Positions 16,782 through 26,233 are shown, counted from the stretch's first letter. The stretch: DNA of 64,000 nt from Streptomyces aurantiacus (GCF_027107535.1 NZ_CP114283.1:6696001-6760000); one strand, 5' to 3'. Numbers and translations: made by a program. The notes: a model not told the origin generated them from the letters alone.

Positions 16782-17753
16782 ATGCGTCGTCTGCTCATCG
16801 GCCTCACGGCCGGCGCCGTGCTGGCCGCCGCGACGGCCTGCGGTTCGTCCGACTCCTCGGGGTCGGACGACAAGGACAAGGCGTCCGGCGGCACCACCAC
16901 GATCAAGGTCGGCGTCATCCCCATCGTCGACGTCGCCCCCATGTACCTGGGTGAGAAGAAGGGGTTCTACAGCAAGCGGGGCATCAAGCTGTCGCTGACG
17001 AGCGCGCAGGGCGGAGCGGCCATCGTGCCCGGCGTCGTCGCCGACCAGTTCGACTTCGGCTTCAGCAACACGACGTCCCTGCTGATCGCCCGGTCGAAGA
17101 ACGTGCCGGTCAAGGCCGTTGCCAACGGCGTCGCCTCCACCGGCAAGCAGAAGGCCGACTTCGCGGAACTCGCCGTGAAGAAGGGCAGTCCGCTCAAGTC
17201 CGCCAAGGACGTGGAGGGCAAGAAGGTCGCCGTCAACACGCTCAACAACATCTGTGACACCTCGGTCAACGAATCGGTCCGCAAGGACGGCGGGGACCCC
17301 TCCGAGGTGAAGTTCGTCGAGATGCCCTTCGATCAGATGCCGGCCGCGCTCGCGGGCGGACAGGTGGACGCGGCCTGCGTCGTGGAGCCCGCGCTCGCCA
17401 CCATCAAGTCCCAGGGCGGCACCAGCATCGCGTCGCTCTTCGTCGATGTGTCGCCGGACCTCACCGTGGCCATGTACTTCACCTCCGAGCGGTACGCGCA
17501 GAAGAACCCCGGGATGGTGAAGAAGTTCCAGGAGGCGACCGCCGAGTCGCTCGAGTACGCCGACAGCCATCCGGAAGAGGTCCGCGAGATCATCACCACG
17601 TACACGAAGATCCCCGACACCCTCCTGGAGCAGCTGACCCTGCCCCGCTGGCCCGCCGAGCCGGACCGCGCCTCCATCGAGAGGCTGGCCGAACTGGGGC
17701 AGCAGGACGGGCTGTTCGACAAGGCACCGGACCTGGACAAGCTGCTGCCGTGA
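16782..17753 (+). CDS. NitT/TauT-type ABC transporter solute-binding lipoprotein
   Basis: A 323-residue lipoprotein: signal peptide with lipobox LAAATAC and Cys20, then a Ser/Asp-rich tether, then an SsuA/THI5-like periplasmic-binding fold (IKVGVIPIVDVAPMYLGEKK at the ligand cleft, PAALAGGQVDAACVVEPALA in lobe 2). AGGGGGAG provides the ribosome site. It opens a four-gene operon with overlapping stop/start codons. NitT/TauT systems carry nitrate, sulfonates, thiamine precursors or aromatic acids such as phthalate. The IclR and vanAB neighbours favour an aromatic acid here, as an inference. Confidence 0.92.
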   Translation: MRRLLIGLTAGAVLAAATACGSSDSSGSDDKDKASGGTTTIKVGVIPIVDVAPMYLGEKKGFYSKRGIKLSLTSAQGGAAIVPGVVADQFDFGFSNTTSLLIARSKNVPVKAVANGVASTGKQKADFAELAVKKGSPLKSAKDVEGKKVAVNTLNNICDTSVNESVRKDGGDPSEVKFVEMPFDQMPAALAGGQVDAACVVEPALATIKSQGGTSIASLFVDVSPDLTVAMYFTSERYAQKNPGMVKKFQEATAESLEYADSHPEEVREIITTYTKIPDTLLEQLTLPRWPAEPDRASIERLAELGQQDGLFDKAPDLDKLLP

Positions 17754-18523
17754 GAGGCGCCAACGCCCTCCTGGGCGCATCCGGGCTCGCAGCCTTCCTC
17801 GCCCTGGGCGAGGCGGTGCCGCGGCTCGGCGTGGTCGACGAGGACTACTTCCCGCCGACCAGCCGCATCGCCGACGCGTTCGCGACGGAACTCGCGGACG
17901 AGGCGTTCTGGACCGCGCTCGGGGACACGCTCACCGGCTGGGCGCTGGGCCTCGTGATCGCCGTGACCGCGGGCATCCTCGCGGGGGTCCTGATCTCGGT
18001 CACCCCGTACCTGCGCGAGGCGACCGCCTCGACGATCGAGTTCCTGCGCCCGATCCCGTCGGTCGCGCTGATCCCGCTGGCCGTGCTGCTGTACGGCACC
18101 GAACTGCGCTCGGTCCTCCTGCTGGTCGTCTACGCGTCGTTCTGGCAGGTCCTCGTCCAGGTCATGTACGGCGTCCAGGACGTCGACCCGGTCGCCGAGG
18201 AGACGGCCCGCTCGTACGGCCTCGGCACCTGGGCGCGGATCCGGCACGTGCTGTGGCCCACGGCCCTCCCGTACGTCATGACGGGTGTGCGGCTGGCCGC
18301 GGCGGTGGCGCTGATTCTCGCCGTGACCGCCGAACTCGTCATCGGAGCACCGGGGTTGGGCGCCCGCATCGCCGTCGCCCAGACGTCGCAGGCGGTGCCG
18401 GAGATGTACGCCCTGGTGGTGGTCACCGGTCTGCTCGGACTGCTCATCAACGTGGGCGCACGGACGGTGGAGCGGCGGGCGCTGGCCTGGCACCAGTCCG
18501 TGCGCGGGGAGGTGGCGGTGTGA
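17750..18523 (+). CDS. NitT/TauT-type ABC permease, first subunit
   Basis: A 257-residue permease with six predicted helices and the cytoplasmic EAA loop that docks the ATPase (EETARSYGLGTWARIRHVLW, near 145-164, with the G of the EAA motif). GTG at 17750 overlaps the preceding TGA. Two different permease genes in tandem suggest a heterodimeric channel; most NitT/TauT importers use a homodimer. Confidence 0.9.
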   Translation: MRGANALLGASGLAAFLALGEAVPRLGVVDEDYFPPTSRIADAFATELADEAFWTALGDTLTGWALGLVIAVTAGILAGVLISVTPYLREATASTIEFLRPIPSVALIPLAVLLYGTELRSVLLLVVYASFWQVLVQVMYGVQDVDPVAEETARSYGLGTWARIRHVLWPTALPYVMTGVRLAAAVALILAVTAELVIGAPGLGARIAVAQTSQAVPEMYALVVVTGLLGLLINVGARTVERRALAWHQSVRGEVAV

Positions 18524-19308
18524 GGGGTGTCGAGGCCGTCCTGCTGCGGCTCCTCCTCGTCGTGGCGCTGCCCGCACTGCTCGTCGTGGTGTGGTGGTTC
18601 GCGTCGGACGACAGCACCGACGTCTACTGGCCGCCGCTGCGCACCATTCTCACCACGTTCCCCGACGTGTGGACCGGCGAGCGGCTGCGCGGGGACGTGC
18701 TGCCCAGTCTGCTGCGGCTGACGGCCGGTTACGCGTGCGCGGCCGTCGCGGGGGTGGCGCTGGGCACGGTGATCGGCTCGTACCGCCGGGTGCGGGCGGT
18801 GTGCGAACCGGTGCTGGAGTTCCTGCGCGCGGTGCCGCCGCCCGTGCTCGTCCCGGTCATCATGCTGTTCGCGGGCATCGGCGACACGATGAAGATCGCG
18901 GTGATCGCGAGCGGCTGCGTGTGGCCGATCCTGCTCAACACGGTCGAGGGTGTGCGGGCCGTGGACTCCGTGATGTCGGAGACGGCCCGCTCGTACGGCA
19001 TCACGGGCCCGGCCCGCCTGCGGCACCTGGTGCTGCGTTCGGCGAGCCCGCAGATCTTCGCGGGTCTGCGCCAGGCACTGTCGATCGGCATCATCCTGAT
19101 GGTCATCAGCGAGATGTTCGCCGCCAGCAACGGGCTCGGCTTCACCATCGTCCAGTTCCAGCGCGGCTTCGCCATCCCCGACATGTGGACCGGGATCCTG
19201 CTGCTCGGTCTGCTCGGCTTCGTGCTGTCGGTCGTCTTCCGGCTGGTCGAGCGCCGTGCGCTCGGCTGGTACCACGGCCGGCGTGACGCCTCCCGGCGGT
19301 CGTCGTGA
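18520..19308 (+). CDS. NitT/TauT-type ABC permease, second subunit
   Basis: A 262-residue permease related to the one before it. Its EAA loop is SETARSYGITGPARLRHLVL. GTG at 18520 overlaps the upstream stop (GTGA) and follows GGGGAGGTGG. The C-terminus (ERRALGWYHGRRDASRR) matches the style of its partner (ERRALAWHQSVRG), consistent with duplication. It pairs with the 17750 product to form the membrane pore. Confidence 0.9.
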   Translation: MRGVEAVLLRLLLVVALPALLVVVWWFASDDSTDVYWPPLRTILTTFPDVWTGERLRGDVLPSLLRLTAGYACAAVAGVALGTVIGSYRRVRAVCEPVLEFLRAVPPPVLVPVIMLFAGIGDTMKIAVIASGCVWPILLNTVEGVRAVDSVMSETARSYGITGPARLRHLVLRSASPQIFAGLRQALSIGIILMVISEMFAASNGLGFTIVQFQRGFAIPDMWTGILLLGLLGFVLSVVFRLVERRALGWYHGRRDASRRSS

Positions 19309-20150
19309 ACCTCGCGAAAGGGCGGTCCATGCTCGACGTAAGCGGCCTCAAGAAGGTCTACGAGGGGTCGGGCCGGCGCGTGGAGGCGGTACGCGACCTG
19401 ACCTTCTCGGTGGATGCCGGCGAACTCGTGTGTCTCGTCGGGCCGTCGGGCTGCGGCAAGACGACGCTGCTGAAGTGCGTGGGCGGGCTGCTCACGCCCA
19501 CGGCCGGCGAGGTGTCGGTCGGGGGCCGCCGGGTGACCGGCCCGCCCCCGGACATGGCCATCGTCTTCCAGGAGTACGGGCGCAGTCTGTTCCCGTGGAT
19601 GAGGGTGCGCGAGAACGTCGAACTTCCGCTCAGGCAGAAGAAGTTGAGCGCGGCCCGGCGGCGTGAGCTGGTCGCCGACGCCCTGGACTCCGTCGGTCTC
19701 ACGGACGCCGCGGGCGCGTATCCGTGGCAGCTCTCGGGAGGCATGCAGCAGCGAGTGGCCATCGCCCGCGCTCTGGCGTACGAGCCCGGAGTGCTGCTCA
19801 TGGACGAGCCGTTCGCGGCGGTGGACGCGCAGACGCGTGCCGATCTGGAGGATCTGGTCCGCGGGCTGTGGCGGCAGCGGGGCATCACGATCCTCTTCGT
19901 GACGCACGACATCGACGAGGCCGTCTATCTCGGCGAACGGGTGCTGATCCTCTCCTCCTCCCCGACGGTCGTGCAGGAGCAGCTGAAGATCGACCTCCCT
20001 GCCGACCGGGACCAGTTGCACACACGGGTGTCCCCGCGCTTCGCCGAACTGCGGACCCATGTGTACGAACAGATCCAGACGGCGAAGCGCGGGGCACCGG
20101 TCGACCGTGTGGTGAAGGACCTCAGTCCAGGTACGCCTCCAGCTCGCTGA
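19305..20150 (+). CDS. NitT/TauT-type ABC transporter ATPase
   Basis: A 281-residue nucleotide-binding subunit. Walker A GPSGCGKTT (46-54), Q-loop FQEYGRSLFPWMRV, signature LSGGMQQR (143-150), Walker B LLMDEP (164-169) and H-loop THDIDEA are all intact. GTG at 19305 overlaps the upstream stop; an ATG at 19329 preceded by AAAGGG is an alternative start that would shorten the protein by eight residues. It powers the importer encoded by the three preceding genes. Confidence 0.93.
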   Translation: MNLAKGRSMLDVSGLKKVYEGSGRRVEAVRDLTFSVDAGELVCLVGPSGCGKTTLLKCVGGLLTPTAGEVSVGGRRVTGPPPDMAIVFQEYGRSLFPWMRVRENVELPLRQKKLSAARRRELVADALDSVGLTDAAGAYPWQLSGGMQQRVAIARALAYEPGVLLMDEPFAAVDAQTRADLEDLVRGLWRQRGITILFVTHDIDEAVYLGERVLILSSSPTVVQEQLKIDLPADRDQLHTRVSPRFAELRTHVYEQIQTAKRGAPVDRVVKDLSPGTPPAR

Positions 20151-20272
20151 ACCGGCCCGCCGGCCAGCCCGTGTTGCCGGTGGCGGGCGCCGCAACCATA
20201 GGCGCATACCTGACACTTCTGCGTATGTCCTGATTCCTTCGTGGCGGGGTGCGGGGACAGCGGTGTGCGGTC

Positions 20273-21889
20273 TCAGGTGCCGGTGCGCAGCCAGACCGCC
20301 GTGTCCTTCGGCAGGCGTCCGTCGGTGTCCAGGGGGCCGCTGCCGACCAGCAGGCGGGAGTGCGCGGGCAGGTCGGCCGGTGCGTCCGCGAGGTTCACGA
20401 CGCACACCGCCCTCTCACCCCGGGTGAAGGCGAGCACCCCGTCGGGCGCGGGCAGCCAGGCGAGGGGTCCCTCGCCGAGCTCCGGCCGGATGCTCAGTGC
20501 CGTCCGGTAGAGGGAGAGCATCGACCCCGGGTCCTGCGCCTGCAGATCGGCGGCGTAGGCGCCCCACCCGGCCGGCTGGGGCAGCCAGGGCTCTTCACAT
20601 GAGCCGAACCCGGCGTGGGGGGCCCGCGCCACCCAGGGCAGGGGGACCCTGCACCCGTCGCGCCCCGGATCGGCCCCGCCCGAGCGGAAGTGCATCGGGT
20701 CCTGGATGCGTTCGCGCGGGATCTCCGCCTCGGGCAGGCCGAGTTCCTCGCCCTGGTAGAGGTAGGCGGCGCCGGGCAGCGCGAGCGAGAGCAGCGCGGC
20801 GGCCCGGGCCCGCCTGGTGCCGAGAACCAGGTCGGCCGGTGTGCCGAAGGCCTTCGTGGCGAACGCGAAGGCGGTGTCCGCCCGGCCGTACCGGGTGACC
20901 GTGCGGGTGACGTCGTGGTTGCACAGGACCCAGGTGGCGGGCGCCCCCACCGGAGCGTGCTCGGCGAGGGTCTCGTCGATGGACCTGCGCAGCTCCCGCG
21001 CGTCCCACGGGCAGGACAGGAAGGAGAAGTTGAAGGCGGTGTGCAGTTCGTCGGGACGGAGGTAGCGGGCGAAGCGCTCGGAGTCGGGAAGCCAGACCTC
21101 GCCGACGAAGATCCCGTCGTACGCGTCGGCGACCGCCCGCCAGGACCGGTAGATGTCGTGGAGTTCGTCGCGGTCGACGAACGGATGCGGGTCGCGCCCC
21201 TCGACGAAGTCCGGCAGATCCGGGTCCTTGACGAGCAGGGCCGCCGAGTCGATGCGTACACCGGCCACACCCCGCTCGAACCAGAAGCGCAGTACCTCCT
21301 CGTGCTCCTGGCGGACCGCCGGATGCGCCCAGTTGAGATCGGGCTGCTCGGGGGTGAACAGGTGCAGGTACCAGTCGCCGTCGGGCAGCCGGGTCCAGAC
21401 GGGCTCCGTGGATCCCGCGAACTGGGAGGGCCAGTCGTTGGGCGGGAGTTCACCGTGCGCGCCGCGTCCCGGGCGGAAGTGGAAGAGGTCCCGTTCGGGG
21501 CTGCCCGGTCCTGCGGCGAGCGCGGCACGGAACCAGGGGTGCTGGTCGGAGACGTGGTTGGGGACGATGTCGACAAGGGTGCGGATGCCCGACTCGGCGG
21601 CCTCCGCGATGAGTTTCTCCGCCTCCGCGAGGGTGCCGAACGCCGGGTCGACGGCCCGGTAGTCGCTCACGTCGTAGCCGCCGTCCGCCATCGGGGACGG
21701 GTACCAGGGGTTGAACCACAGGGCGTCCACGCCGAGTTCGGCGAGGTACGGCAGTCCGGCCCGCACTCCGGCGAGGTCTCCGGTGCCGTCGCCGTCGCCG
21801 TCCGCGAAGCTGCGTACGTACACCTGGTAGATGACGGCGGAGCGCCACCAGGTGTCCTTCGTCGTGCGGGCGGGGGAAGGCTGTCCCAC
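20273..21889 (-). CDS. GH13 alpha-glucosidase
   Basis: A 538-residue (beta/alpha)8 enzyme of GH13, probably an intracellular alpha-1,4-glucosidase that cuts imported malto-oligosaccharides or related alpha-glucosides. Conserved regions are visible: DIVPNH (108-112), nucleophile Asp214 in GVRIDSAALL, acid/base Glu264 in FVGEVWLP, and transition-state Asp326 in CNHDVTR. GTG at 21889 is preferred because it follows AAAGGCAGG; a second GTG at 21928 lacks a site. It is the last gene of a minus-strand operon behind a sugar importer. Confidence 0.92.
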   Translation of the reverse strand: MGQPSPARTTKDTWWRSAVIYQVYVRSFADGDGDGTGDLAGVRAGLPYLAELGVDALWFNPWYPSPMADGGYDVSDYRAVDPAFGTLAEAEKLIAEAAESGIRTLVDIVPNHVSDQHPWFRAALAAGPGSPERDLFHFRPGRGAHGELPPNDWPSQFAGSTEPVWTRLPDGDWYLHLFTPEQPDLNWAHPAVRQEHEEVLRFWFERGVAGVRIDSAALLVKDPDLPDFVEGRDPHPFVDRDELHDIYRSWRAVADAYDGIFVGEVWLPDSERFARYLRPDELHTAFNFSFLSCPWDARELRRSIDETLAEHAPVGAPATWVLCNHDVTRTVTRYGRADTAFAFATKAFGTPADLVLGTRRARAAALLSLALPGAAYLYQGEELGLPEAEIPRERIQDPMHFRSGGADPGRDGCRVPLPWVARAPHAGFGSCEEPWLPQPAGWGAYAADLQAQDPGSMLSLYRTALSIRPELGEGPLAWLPAPDGVLAFTRGERAVCVVNLADAPADLPAHSRLLVGSGPLDTDGRLPKDTAVWLRTGT

Positions 21890-21935
21890 GGTGCCTGCCT
21901 TTCTCTGTCGAAGGGGCGGGTTCCGCACGGGGAGG

Positions 21936-22814
21936 TCAGCCCTTCGTGCTGCCCGCGCTGATCCCGGCGATGATGTGGCGCTGGAACACCAGGAACATCG
22001 CGACCATCGGAATGCTGGCGATCACCATCGCGGCGATGAGCACCGTGAGCGGGATGTTCTGGGACAGCTGGACGAGTGCCACGCTGATCGGCTGTTTGCC
22101 GGTGTCGGAGAAGACCATCAGCGGCCAGAGGAAGTCCTGCCAGACGGCGACGAGCGCAAAGATCGAGACGACACCGAGGACCGGCCTGGACATCGGGAGC
22201 ACGATCGACCGGAGTGTACGCAGCCGGCCGGCGCCGTCGATCTCGGCCGCCTCCAGCACGTCGCGCGGGAGCTGGTCGAAGAACCGTTTCAGGAGATACA
22301 GGTTGAAGGCGTTGGCCACGGCGGGCAGCCAGATGCCGAGGGGGTCGTTGAGGAGACTGATGTGGATCAGGGGCAGGTCGGCGACGGTCAGGTACTTCGG
22401 TACGACGAGCGCCTGCGCCGGGACCATCAGTGTGGCGAGGATGCCGCCGAGGATCACCTTGCCGAAGGCGGGCCGCAGCTTGGACAGGGCGTACGCGGCC
22501 GCCGTGCAGAAGACCAGTTGCAGCAGCCACGCGCCCGTGGCCTGGACGACCGTGTTCCACAGGTGCGTGGGCAGTTGCATGAGGTCCCACGCGTCGGTGT
22601 AGCCGCCGAGGTGCCACCGCTCCGGGACGAGTGCCGGAGGGGTGCGGGTCACCTCGTCGGCGGACTTCATGGCGCCGGAGGCCATCCAGTAGACGGGGAA
22701 GAGGAAGGCGAGCGTGAAGAGGAGGACCACGCCGGTGAAGACGGTCCAGTAGAGCGCCCTGCCGCGGGGCCGGGCGAGGGCGAGCGGTGAGACAAGCGTC
22801 CGCGTGCTGCTCAT
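21936..22814 (-). CDS. CUT1 sugar ABC permease (MalG-like)
   Basis: A 292-residue permease with six helices and the MalG-type EAA loop EAAEIDGAGRLRTLRSIVLP. Start ATG at 22814 overlaps the stop of the upstream permease and has GGAGAGGAGG upstream. Together with the next gene it forms the channel of an alpha-glucoside importer. No ATPase is encoded in the cluster; in Streptomyces the shared MsiK ATPase usually serves CUT1 importers, so it is likely used here. Confidence 0.93.
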   Translation of the reverse strand: MSSTRTLVSPLALARPRGRALYWTVFTGVVLLFTLAFLFPVYWMASGAMKSADEVTRTPPALVPERWHLGGYTDAWDLMQLPTHLWNTVVQATGAWLLQLVFCTAAAYALSKLRPAFGKVILGGILATLMVPAQALVVPKYLTVADLPLIHISLLNDPLGIWLPAVANAFNLYLLKRFFDQLPRDVLEAAEIDGAGRLRTLRSIVLPMSRPVLGVVSIFALVAVWQDFLWPLMVFSDTGKQPISVALVQLSQNIPLTVLIAAMVIASIPMVAMFLVFQRHIIAGISAGSTKG

Positions 22815-23773
22815 CAGGCCTCCTCTCCGGAACGGGTGAGTCGCAGGTACGCCGCCGAGAAGACGGCGAGCAGCGCGAGGAGCATCACGCTGAGCGCGCA
22901 GGCGCCGCCGAAGTCGTTGTAGAGGAAGGCGTACTTGTAGATCAGGTAGAGCACGGTCACCGTGGCGTTCTCGGGTCCGCCTCCCGTGATCACGAACGGT
23001 TCCGTGAACACCTGCATCGTGGCGATGATCTGAAGGAGCATCAGCATCAGGATGATGAACCTGGTCTGAGGGATCGTCACATGACGGATGCGCTGCCAGA
23101 GGTTCGCGCCGTCCAGCTCGGCGGCTTCGTAGAGCTCGCCGGGGATGCTCTGGAGCGCGGCCAGGTAGATGAGGACCGTGCCGCCGAGGTTGGCCCAGGT
23201 GGCCACGACGACCAGGGAGACGAGGGCGGTGTCGGTGCCGTTGGACCAGTTCGAGGTGGGCAGGTGCAGAAAGCGCAGCGTCTCGTTGGCGAGGCCGGCG
23301 CCGGGGTCGTAGAACCACTTCCAGAGCAGGGCGCTGACCACCGGCGGGATCATCACCGGCAGGTAGACCACGACCCTGAAGAAGGCCTTCGCGTGCCGGA
23401 GTTCGTTGAGGACGAGGGCCAGGGCGAAGGGCACGGCGAAGCCGATGAGCAGGGCGAGCAGCGTGAAGGTGAGGGTGTTGCGCCAGGCCGCGGCGAACTC
23501 CGGGTCCTGGAGGACACGGGTGAAGTTGTCGGTGCCGACCCACTCCGGGTCCGCGCCGGGGGTGTACTTCTGGAAGGCGATCACGACCGCGCGGACCGCC
23601 GGGTACCAGGAGAAGAGCGCGAAGCAGAGCAGGCCGCCGAGGAGGAAGGCGTACGCGTGCACCTGGTCGGCGAGGCGGCGGCCCAGCGGGCGCCGGCCTG
23701 GGCCGGGCCGGGGCGCCTCCGTCCGGCGCAGGGCCGCCGGAGGAGGCACCGGGGGCCTGGACGCTGTCTTCAT
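22814..23773 (-). CDS. CUT1 sugar ABC permease (MalF-like)
   Basis: A 319-residue permease with a Pro/Arg-rich N-terminus of about 35 residues, six helices, and the MalF-type EAA loop YEAAELDGANLWQRIRHVTI. The start lies 8 bp after the solute-binding-protein stop and its stop overlaps the next start, so it is in the middle of the operon. Confidence 0.93.
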   Translation of the reverse strand: MKTASRPPVPPPAALRRTEAPRPGPGRRPLGRRLADQVHAYAFLLGGLLCFALFSWYPAVRAVVIAFQKYTPGADPEWVGTDNFTRVLQDPEFAAAWRNTLTFTLLALLIGFAVPFALALVLNELRHAKAFFRVVVYLPVMIPPVVSALLWKWFYDPGAGLANETLRFLHLPTSNWSNGTDTALVSLVVVATWANLGGTVLIYLAALQSIPGELYEAAELDGANLWQRIRHVTIPQTRFIILMLMLLQIIATMQVFTEPFVITGGGPENATVTVLYLIYKYAFLYNDFGGACALSVMLLALLAVFSAAYLRLTRSGEEA

Positions 23774-23781
23774 GGCGGGGG

Positions 23782-25125
23782 TCAGCCCCGCGCGAGGATG
23801 GAGTCGATCTTCCCGGAGGCGTCGCTGAGCAGCTTGTCGATGTCGGCGTCCTTCTTGGTGAGGACCGAGGAGACGGCGCTGTCGAGGACGGAGTAGATCT
23901 GCTGCGCCCGGGGCGGCTCGATCTTCATCTCCAGGTCCTGGTTGCCGTCCAGGAAGGCCTGGTAGTTGTTCACCGGCACGTTGGCGTTGGCCTTCTTGAC
24001 CTGCTGGTCCTTCGCGTCGGCGGCGCCGCTGAACAGCCGGGGTTCGGGCAGGCCCACCGGGGCGTCGTTCTTCTTGGCGCGGGCGTAGTCGCCGAGGAAG
24101 CCGTCACCGGGCGTGAGGAACATGTGGTCGAGCCACTTGAGGCCGGCCTTGATCTGTTCGGGCGTGGCCTTCTTGTTGAACATGTAGCCGTCGCCGCCGA
24201 TGAGCGTGCCCCGGCCGCCCGGCATGGGCGCGAGGGCCAGGTCCTCGTAGTTGCCGCCCTTCTCCTTCACGAGAATCGGGATGTTGTCGGGCGCGGAGAG
24301 GTACATGCCGAGCTTCCCCGAACCCATCATCTGCTGGACGTCGTTGATGACGAGGAGTTGCTTGCTGCCCATCGAGTTGTCGGTCCACCGCATGTCCTTG
24401 AGGTTCTGCAGGACGGCCTTTCCCTCGGGAGTGTCGATGGTGGCCTTCTTGCCGTCCTCGCTGACGACGTCGCCGCCCTGCGAGTAGAGCTCGGCGGTGA
24501 AGTGCCAGCCGCCCTGGTTCTGCGCGCTGTAGTCGGCGTATCCGACGGTGCCGTTGCCGAGCCCGGCTATCTTCTTGGCGGCGTCGCGCAGCTCGTCCCA
24601 GGTGGCCGGGGGCCGGTCGGGGTCGAGTCCGGCCCTCTCGAAGAGCTTCCGGTTGTAGATCAGACCCATGGAGTAGCCGGTGCGCGGGATGCCGTAGATC
24701 CTGCCGTCGACGGTGTAGATGTCGCGCAACTGCCGCTGGATGGTGTCGTAGCTCTTGAGGTCCTTGACGTAACTCGTGATGTCGGCGGCCTGGTTGATGT
24801 CGGCGACGTGCCCGGCGTCGGTGAAGTACGTGTAGAAGACGTCCTCCATCTGGCCGCCGGCGAGCTTGGCGTCGAAGGTCTTCGGGTCCTGGCAGGGGAA
24901 CGCGTCGCGCGGAACGACGTCGATGTCCGGGTTGCGCTTCTCGAACGCCTTGATGTCGGCCTCGAAGAACGAGCGGTCGACCTTGGCGCTCTTGGGCGGC
25001 ATGCAGTTGACGGTGATACGGGTCTTTCCGTCGGCCGCCTCGTCGTCGCCGGAACCACAGGCGGTGAGCGCCATGGAGCAGGCCATGAGCGTGACGCAGG
25101 TACGGCGGATCCCGGTGCTTCTCAT
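23782..25125 (-). CDS. CUT1 sugar-binding lipoprotein
   Basis: A 447-residue extracellular solute-binding protein. The signal peptide ends in the lipobox MALTAC with Cys23 as lipidated residue. The mature part has the family-1 fold: VYNRKLFERAGLDPDRPPAT-like hinge segment (IYNRKLFERAGLDPDRPP) and GTLIGGDGYMFNKKA. An unusual cluster, CMPPKSAKVDRSF with a second Cys in FPCQDP, may form a disulphide near the cleft. ATG at 25125 follows AGAGGGG. The operon order (binding protein, two permeases, alpha-glucosidase, with a LacI gene upstream) is that of actinomycete maltose-type loci. Confidence 0.92.
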   Translation of the reverse strand: MRSTGIRRTCVTLMACSMALTACGSGDDEAADGKTRITVNCMPPKSAKVDRSFFEADIKAFEKRNPDIDVVPRDAFPCQDPKTFDAKLAGGQMEDVFYTYFTDAGHVADINQAADITSYVKDLKSYDTIQRQLRDIYTVDGRIYGIPRTGYSMGLIYNRKLFERAGLDPDRPPATWDELRDAAKKIAGLGNGTVGYADYSAQNQGGWHFTAELYSQGGDVVSEDGKKATIDTPEGKAVLQNLKDMRWTDNSMGSKQLLVINDVQQMMGSGKLGMYLSAPDNIPILVKEKGGNYEDLALAPMPGGRGTLIGGDGYMFNKKATPEQIKAGLKWLDHMFLTPGDGFLGDYARAKKNDAPVGLPEPRLFSGAADAKDQQVKKANANVPVNNYQAFLDGNQDLEMKIEPPRAQQIYSVLDSAVSSVLTKKDADIDKLLSDASGKIDSILARG

Positions 25126-25185
25126 CGGTGGACCCCTCTGGGCAGGAGCAGTGGGCGTCGCACACTCAAGCACCGCCGACATCCG

Positions 25186-25228
25186 TCCGCAAGATGCCGC
25201 GTGAAATCTGTAATTATTCGACAGTCGA
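25186..25228 (-). promoter_or_regulatory. Upstream region of the alpha-glucoside operon
   Basis: The AT-rich segment around 25206-25220 and the palindrome TCGAC-a-GTCGA (25218-25228) lie about 100 bp before the binding-protein start. One GCAAG box near 25191 resembles the boxes before the lacI gene. Promoter elements are not clear enough to place. Confidence 0.35.
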
Positions 25229-25235
25229 GTGGATC

Positions 25236-26231
25236 TCAGTGTCGGGGCGCCTGCGCGGTCGACCCCCGGACCACCAGTTCGGGCTCGAACAGCAACTCCT
25301 CGGTGGGCACACTGCTGCCGCCGATCTGCGCGTTCAGCAACTCCACCGCCGCCCTCCCCATGGCCTCGATGGGCTGCCGGACGGTGGTCAGCGGGGGCTC
25401 GGTGCAGTTCATGAACGCCGAGTCGTCGTAGCCGACGACCGAGATCTGTGACGGTACGTCAAATCCCTTGCGGCGAGCGGCCCGTACGGCGCCGAGGGCG
25501 AGCGGGTCACTGGCGCAGATGATCCCGGTGACACCCCGGTCGAGCAGCCGGGTGGCGGCGGCCTGCCCGCCTTCGAGGGAGAAGATCGCGCGGGCGACAC
25601 GCTCGTCCGTGAGTCCGCCCAGGGCGCGTGCGGCGTCGAGCTTGCGGCGCGAGGGGACGTGGTCGCCGGGCCCGAGGACCAGGCCGATGCGTTCGTGTCC
25701 CAGAGAGGCCAGGTGCCGCCAGGCCTGTTCCACGGCCACCGCGTCGTCGCACGAGACGGCCGGGAAGCCGAGGTCCTCGATGGCCGCGTTCACCAGGACC
25801 ACCGGGATGTTGCGGTCCGCGAGCCGCCGGTAGTGCTCGTGCGGGGCGTCGGCCTGCGCGTACAGGCCGCCCGCGAACACCACGCCGGAGACCTGCTGCT
25901 GGAGCAGCAGATCCACGTAGTCCGCCTCGGAGACACCGCCCTTGGTCTGGGTGCAGAGCACGGGCGTCAGGCCCGACTGGGCGAGCGCGCCGCCGATCAC
26001 CTCGGCGAACGCCGGGAAGATCGGGTTCTGCAGTTCGGGCAGGACGAGGCCCACGAGCCGGGCGCGTTCGCCGCGCAGCTGGGTGGGCCGCTCGTAGCCG
26101 AGGACGTCGAGCGCGGAGAGCACCGCCTGCCGGGTGGTGGCGGAGACCCCGGGCTTGCCGTTGAGGACCCGGCTGACCGTGGCCTCGCTGACCCCGACCT
26201 TCTTCGCCACCTGAGCAAGTCGTCGCGTCAT
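25236..26231 (-). CDS. LacI family repressor of the alpha-glucoside locus
   Basis: A 331-residue LacI/GalR protein: DNA-binding domain RLAQVAKKVGVSEATVSRVL (4-23) with hinge LNGKPGVSATTRQ, then the periplasmic-binding-like effector domain ending in FMNCTEPPLTTVRQP. It resembles actinomycete MalR-type regulators in HTH and hinge sequence. It is transcribed with the importer but 110 bp upstream, and boxes of GCAAG/CTTGC lie immediately before its start, suggesting autoregulation. Confidence 0.93.
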   Translation of the reverse strand: MTRRLAQVAKKVGVSEATVSRVLNGKPGVSATTRQAVLSALDVLGYERPTQLRGERARLVGLVLPELQNPIFPAFAEVIGGALAQSGLTPVLCTQTKGGVSEADYVDLLLQQQVSGVVFAGGLYAQADAPHEHYRRLADRNIPVVLVNAAIEDLGFPAVSCDDAVAVEQAWRHLASLGHERIGLVLGPGDHVPSRRKLDAARALGGLTDERVARAIFSLEGGQAAATRLLDRGVTGIICASDPLALGAVRAARRKGFDVPSQISVVGYDDSAFMNCTEPPLTTVRQPIEAMGRAAVELLNAQIGGSSVPTEELLFEPELVVRGSTAQAPRH

Positions 26232-26233
26232 GA

